Shown: positions 59,037 through 64,000 of the stretch, one piece after another
How positions within the stretch are numbered: the first letter of the stretch is position 1
Layout of the letters: each line of letters begins with the position of its first letter
NCBI RefSeq assembly: GCF_963924675.1
Contig: NC_089222.1
Span: forward strand, 868,001 to 932,000
Length of the DNA: 64,000 nt
Origin: Phocoena phocoena
Lineage: Eukaryota; Chordata; Mammalia; Artiodactyla; Phocoenidae
Reading direction: 5' to 3'
Program-made: the position numbers and the translations under genes
Notes under the pieces: generated by a model
What the model saw: the letters and a program-made list of their open reading frames with translations, nothing else
What the model was told of the DNA's origin: nothing
Database searches by the model: none

Positions 59037-60771
59037 TTGGCCAAAAAGGGTGTATGCGTCTTTTTCTGTATATATTCAAGAAAAGGGCATACACTTTTTT
59101 AGCCAACCAAACAGGTGGGCACTGGAAATCAATACTACAAAACATATCACTTTGCATCAGTCAGAAGAGCCGTCCTCATAAAGTGTAAACACCAGAAATG
59201 CAGGACAGGGCAAGGAGAAAAGGGAGCCCTGTGAGTCTTATAGTGGAAATGTATATTGCCAACGGTCACTCTGGATAAGTCTATTGTGTTTAATAAAGCA
59301 TCTAAAAAATGAGCTACCGAGCACAGGGCACTTGCACTCATGGACGTATATCTTGGGAAAAACAAAAATCGAGAGGACACAGGCACCCTAATGTTAACCA
59401 CCTCTCTGTTTAAAAGATCCTCGACTAGGATATAACTTAAATGTATCTGCAGAGAAAAAACGGACAGAGATGTGGTGCTTATGTAGAGTGGAATATTACT
59501 CAGCCTGGAAATCAATGAAATACGGCCAGTTATAACAACTCCAGAGGAGTTACGTGTGATCATTCGAAGTCACATAATTCAAAAACACAAAGACATAAGA
59601 TATCACTAATACATGGAACGTTAACATGGCTACACATGAACTGAATTACAAAAGAGAAGAGGGTTTCAAATTAAGAAAACCAACTTATGCTTCCTTAAGG
59701 GGAAAGGTGAGTTGGGGTGCTGCATAAAACCAGAGATTGAAATTAGCACAGATAACATTCCATAAGCCAAATATGTAATAGTCAAGACCTACTCCTTGCT
59801 CAACGAAATGGACTCAACACGCCATATTCAATGCCTAAGAATATACCCGATTAGTAAGAATCTTAAAACCCAGGGACTTATATGTCTCCGTAAGAGAATC
59901 AAGCGCGTGTACAGCGGCATAAACGAAGCATTGAAAATCCGATAAATCCCATTATCAAAATAAATTTCGAAAACAAAACACAAAGACAGTGAAATAGAGA
60001 GCAATTCTTAAATAATTCACTCAGGGCATGTGATGCAACCTGGATTTACCACATCTACACCCAGAGCTGGTTGAGACATAAGGCTGGACACTTCAGGCTG
60101 ATAGCATTGGTGAGTTTCGGTGAGCAAATGCAGATCCTTTGAAGTCATACTGCATGGTACCCATTCCAAGGGTCCCATCTCTCCAGGATCAAGGATTCTT
60201 TCTTTAGCTAAAACATGCGTGGGAAACGCCGAGTATGGTCCACCGTGTGATTAGGAAACGATTTAAAATGCATCTCAGTTTTCGTATCCTGGTCCTCGGG
60301 TTCACCATTCCAGACGGTTTACTAACACTCTCCCCTCATGGAGAGTCAGTGCCTTTAACCTCCTGTTTGGCACAGCTTGCAATTTCTGCGCAAGATGAAC
60401 AGGAATAGGGAGAACCAATGAGAGACTAGCTGTAGGTGTCTGCACGGGCAAATGTTACGCTCATTGCCCACCAGGAAGAGGAATTAAACAAAGGCTCAGT
60501 GTGCCCTGCTGGAAACAGATTACGGCCTGAAGCAATCCTGCGGTTTTGTGCCCAGCTCACAAGAAAGCGAGTTGAAGAAAGGAGCTCAAGGGCACTGTAA
60601 TTCAAAAACCTGCAGAGTTATAAATGACAGCTATCCTCCAAAAATATATTGAAGTAAGCCTGCGAAGGGGACTTGAAAGCGGGGCAGAATTTCAGGAAAA
60701 CGATTGCAGGGGGTAGACTGGAATTGCCCAGAAAGCATTGGAAAAGAGGCAGAACGTCGACAATGGTGCAC
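59037..60771 (+). repeat. Transitional satellite monomer (copy B)
   Basis: Follows copy A until about 60,410, then switches to a different array variant (ATTGCCCACCAGG, GATTACGGCC). A tract at 59,956-60,000 already has the array-type sequence where copy A is diverged. Confidence 0.85.
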
Positions 60772-62517
60772 TTGGCCAAAAAGTGGGTATGCATTTTTTC
60801 CTGAATATATTCAGGAAAAAACGCATATGCCCTTTTTCGCAAACCAAGCAAGCCTGTAAAGAAATCTGCACTACAATGAAATCTCACTGCCCCCTGGGCA
60901 AAAGGGCCATCTGAAAAAAGTGTAAAATCCAGAAAGGTAGGACAGGATATGGAGAACAGGGAGCCTTGTTATGCTGATTGGCAGGATGTAAATTGCCAAC
61001 AGCCACCCTGGAGAAGTGTATGGTGTTTCCTGAAACACGTAAGAAATAAAGCAACACAGCCAATGGCACTTGCACTTATGGTACTATAGCTTAGGGAAAT
61101 TAAAATCAAAAACAGACAGCCACCCCAATGTTTGGGACGGCTGTGTTCACACGAAGCTCCTCTACAGTACCAGGTAAATATCCCAGAAAGCAAAAAATGG
61201 ATAAAGAAGTTGTGGCACGTACGTACAATGGAATATCACTCAGCAATGAAATCTGTGTTATCAGGCCCGTAGCGGCATAGTGAGTGGATGCAGATACGGT
61301 GATTCTACGTGAACTACGTCACACAGAAAAAGAAACATCATAAGATATCACTAATACACGGAATGTAAACTTGACTACACATGAACTGAATTACAAAACA
61401 GAACAGGGTCTCAAATTTAGAGAACCAACTAGTGCTTGTTTATGGGGAAAGGTGCATTGGGGTGCTGCATAAAACCAGAGACTGAAATTAGCACAGATAA
61501 CTTTCCATAAGCCAAATATGTAATAGACAAGACCTACTCCTTGCTCAACGGAATGGACCCAACACCACATATTCAACGCCTAGGAATATACCTGACTAGG
61601 AAGAATCTTAAAACCCATGGATATATATGTCTCCGTAAGAGAATCAAGCGTGTGTACAGGGGCCGAAACGCAGCAGTGAAAATCCGATAAATCCCATTAT
61701 CAAAATAAATTTCGAAAACAAAACACAAAGAGAGTGAAATAGAGAGCAATTCTTAAATAATTCACTCAGGGCATGTGATGCAACCGGGATTGACCACATC
61801 TACACCCAGAGCTGGTTGAGACATAAGGCTGGACACTTCAGGCTGATAGCATTGGTGAGTTTCGGTGAGCAAATGCAGACCCTTTGAAGTCATACTGCAT
61901 GGTACCCATTCCATGGGTCCCAACTCTCCAGGTTCAAGGGATTCTTCCTCCAGCTAAAACATGCATGGGAAACCCAGAGTATCGTCCACCGTGTGATTGG
62001 GAAACGATTTAAAATGCATCTCAGTTTTCGTATCCTGGTCCTCGGGTTCACCATTCCAGATGCTTTACTAACTCTCTCCCCGCTTGGAGAGTCAGTGCCT
62101 TTAACCTCCTGTTTGGCACAGCTTGCAATTTCTGTGCAAGATGAACAGGAATAGGGAGAACCAATGAGAGACTAGCTGTAGGTGTCTGCACGGGCAAATG
62201 TAACGCTCATTGCCCACCAGGAAGAGGAATTAAACAAAGGCTCAGCGTGCCCTGCCGGAAACAGATTACGGCCTGAAGCAATCCTGCGGTTTTGTGCCCA
62301 GCTCACAAGAAAGCGAGTTGAAGAAAGGAGCTCAGGGGCACTGTAATTCACAAACCTGCAGAGTTATAAATGACAGCTATCCTCCAAAAATATATTGAAG
62401 TAAGCCTGCGAAGGGGACTTGAAAGCGGGGCAGAATTTCAGGAAAACGATTGCACGGCGTAGACTGGAATTGCCCTGAAATCATAGGAAAAGAGGCAGAA
62501 CGTCGACAATGATGCAC
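60772..62517 (+). repeat. Satellite monomer, variant type
   Basis: Shares damaged palindrome arms (AAGTGGGTATGCATT; TTTTTCGCAAACC) and the AATGTTTGGG and CAGTACCAGG variants with the monomer at 30,309. It is therefore not the positional counterpart of the monomer at 16,693. Confidence 0.9.
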
Positions 62518-62589
62518 TTGGCCAAAAAGGGCGTATGCGTTTTTTCCTGAATATATTCAGGAAAAAACGCATACGCCCTTTTTGGCCAA
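62518..62589. repeat. Perfect 72-bp palindrome
   Basis: Same sequence as the copy at 21,584, about 41 kb away. Confidence 0.97.
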
Positions 62590-64000
62590 CCAAGCAAGCC
62601 TGTAAATGAAATCTGCACTACAATGAAATCTCACTGCCCCCCCGGGCAAAAAGGCCATCTGAGAAAAGTGTAAAATCCAGAAATGTAGGACAGGATATGG
62701 AGAACAGGGAGCCTTGTTATGCTGATTGGCAGGATGTAAATTGCCAGCAGCCACCCTGGAGAAATGTATGGTGTTTCCTGAAACACGTAAGAAACAAAGC
62801 AACACAGCCTATGGCACTTCAATTATGGTCCTATAGCTTACGGAAATTAAAATCAAAAACAGACAGCCACCCCAATATTTGGGACGGCTGTGTTCACAAG
62901 AAGCTCGTCTACAGTACCAGGTAAATATCCCAGAAAGCAAAAAATGGATAAAGAAGTTGTGGCACGTACGTGCAATGCAATATCACTCAGCAATTAAATC
63001 TGTGTCATCAGGCCCGTAGCGGCATAGTGAGTGGATGCAGGTACGGTGATTCTACGTGAACTACGTCACACAGAAAAAGAAACATCATAAGATATCACTA
63101 ATACACGGAATGTAAACTTGACTACACATGAACTGAATTACAAAACAGAACAGGGTCTCAAATTTAGAAAACCAACTAGTGCTTGCTTAAGGGGAAATGT
63201 GCGTTGGGATGCTGCATAAAACCAGAGCCTGAAATTAGCACAGATAACTTTCCATAAGCCAAATATGTAATAGACAAGTCCTACTCCTTGCTCAACGAAA
63301 TGGACCCAACACCACTTTTTCAACGCCTTGGAATATACCTGACTAGGAAGAATCTTAAAACCCATGGATATATATGTCTCCGTAAGAGAATCAAGCTTGT
63401 GTACAGCGGCCGAAACGCAGCAGTGAAAATCCCATAAATCCCATTATCAAAATAAATTTCGAAAACAAAACACAAAGACAGTGAAATAGAGAGCAATTCT
63501 TAAATAATTCACTCAGGGCATGTGATGCAACCGGGATTTACCACATCTACACCCAGAGCTGGTTGAGACATAAGGCTGGACACTTCAGGCTGATAGCATT
63601 GGTGAGTTTCGGTGAGCAAATGCAGACCCTTTGAAGTCATACTGCATGGTACCCATTCCATGGGTCCCAACACTCCAGGTTCAAGGCATTCTTCCCCCAG
63701 CTAAAACATGCATGGGAAACCCAGAGTATCGTCCACCGTGTGATTGGGACACGATTTAAAATGCACCTCAGTTTTCGTATCCTGGTCCTCGGGTTCACCA
63801 TTCCAGATGCTTTACTAACACTCTCCCCACTTGGAGAGTCAGTGCCTTTAACCTCATCTTTGGCACAGCTTGCAATTTTTGTGCAAGATGAACAGGAATA
63901 GGGAGAACCAATGAGAGACTAGCTGTAGGTGTCTGCACGGGCAAATGTAACGCTCATTTCCCACCAGGAAGAGGAATTAACCGAAGGCTCAGTGTGCCCT
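62518..64000 (+). repeat. Satellite monomer, truncated by window end
   Basis: Homogenised type with a perfect palindrome; about 260 bp of the monomer lies beyond the window. Confidence 0.92.

Overview
The window is repeat-rich mammalian heterochromatin and almost certainly comes from a whale. Its backbone is a tandem satellite with a monomer of about 1,746 bp. That matches what I recall of the common cetacean satellite, which is about 1.75 kb in baleen, sperm and beaked whales and about 1.58 kb in dolphins and their close relatives. The length therefore suggests a non-delphinoid cetacean. LINE-1 3' ends of the artiodactyl/cetacean kind and retroviral LTR and pol remnants fit this. I see no functional host gene, no RNA gene and no CRISPR array.

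Layout. Positions 1-16,330 (copy A) and 44,090-60,410 (copy B) are two direct copies of a composite block, differing at roughly one base in a hundred by eye. Each block contains, in order: (i) an edge-type, diverged satellite monomer carrying an antisense L1 insertion; (ii) a 5.4-kb GC-rich minisatellite with 54-bp units grouped into 11-unit, 591-bp higher-order repeats; (iii) another satellite fragment; (iv) a sense L1 3' end; (v) a low-copy island of about 4 kb with a possible promoter plus first exon (minus strand), a decayed class I retroviral pol fragment and a possible LTR; and (vi) a very old relict satellite monomer that grades into the homogenised array. Between the blocks (about 16-44 kb) lie 16-17 satellite monomers. 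One of them is split by a 1,393-bp solo LTR of betaretroviral (ERV2) type with a 6-bp target duplication. Within this array, 31,204-41,745 consists of three near-identical copies of a 3,493-bp dimer. After copy B the array resumes and runs off the right end.

How the parts relate. More than half of each satellite monomer is collinear with the 3' end of L1 ORF2 plus the L1 3' UTR, so the satellite is built on an old L1 copy. Each monomer also carries a 72-bp inverted repeat, which is perfect in at least seven monomers, decayed in edge monomers, and the point where satellite breaks into minisatellite in both blocks. Short tracts in copy B that match the array consensus while copy A does not suggest gene conversion from the array.

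The most unusual single item is the solo LTR. It carries an intact 174-codon reading frame with a strong start context, a hydrophobic N-terminal segment, a glycosylation sequon and six cysteines. It sits in U3 where mouse mammary tumour virus keeps its superantigen gene, but I see no convincing sequence similarity to that protein. The same LTR has seven 39-bp tandem repeats, a TATA box and a polyadenylation signal. All assignments are by eye without alignment software.
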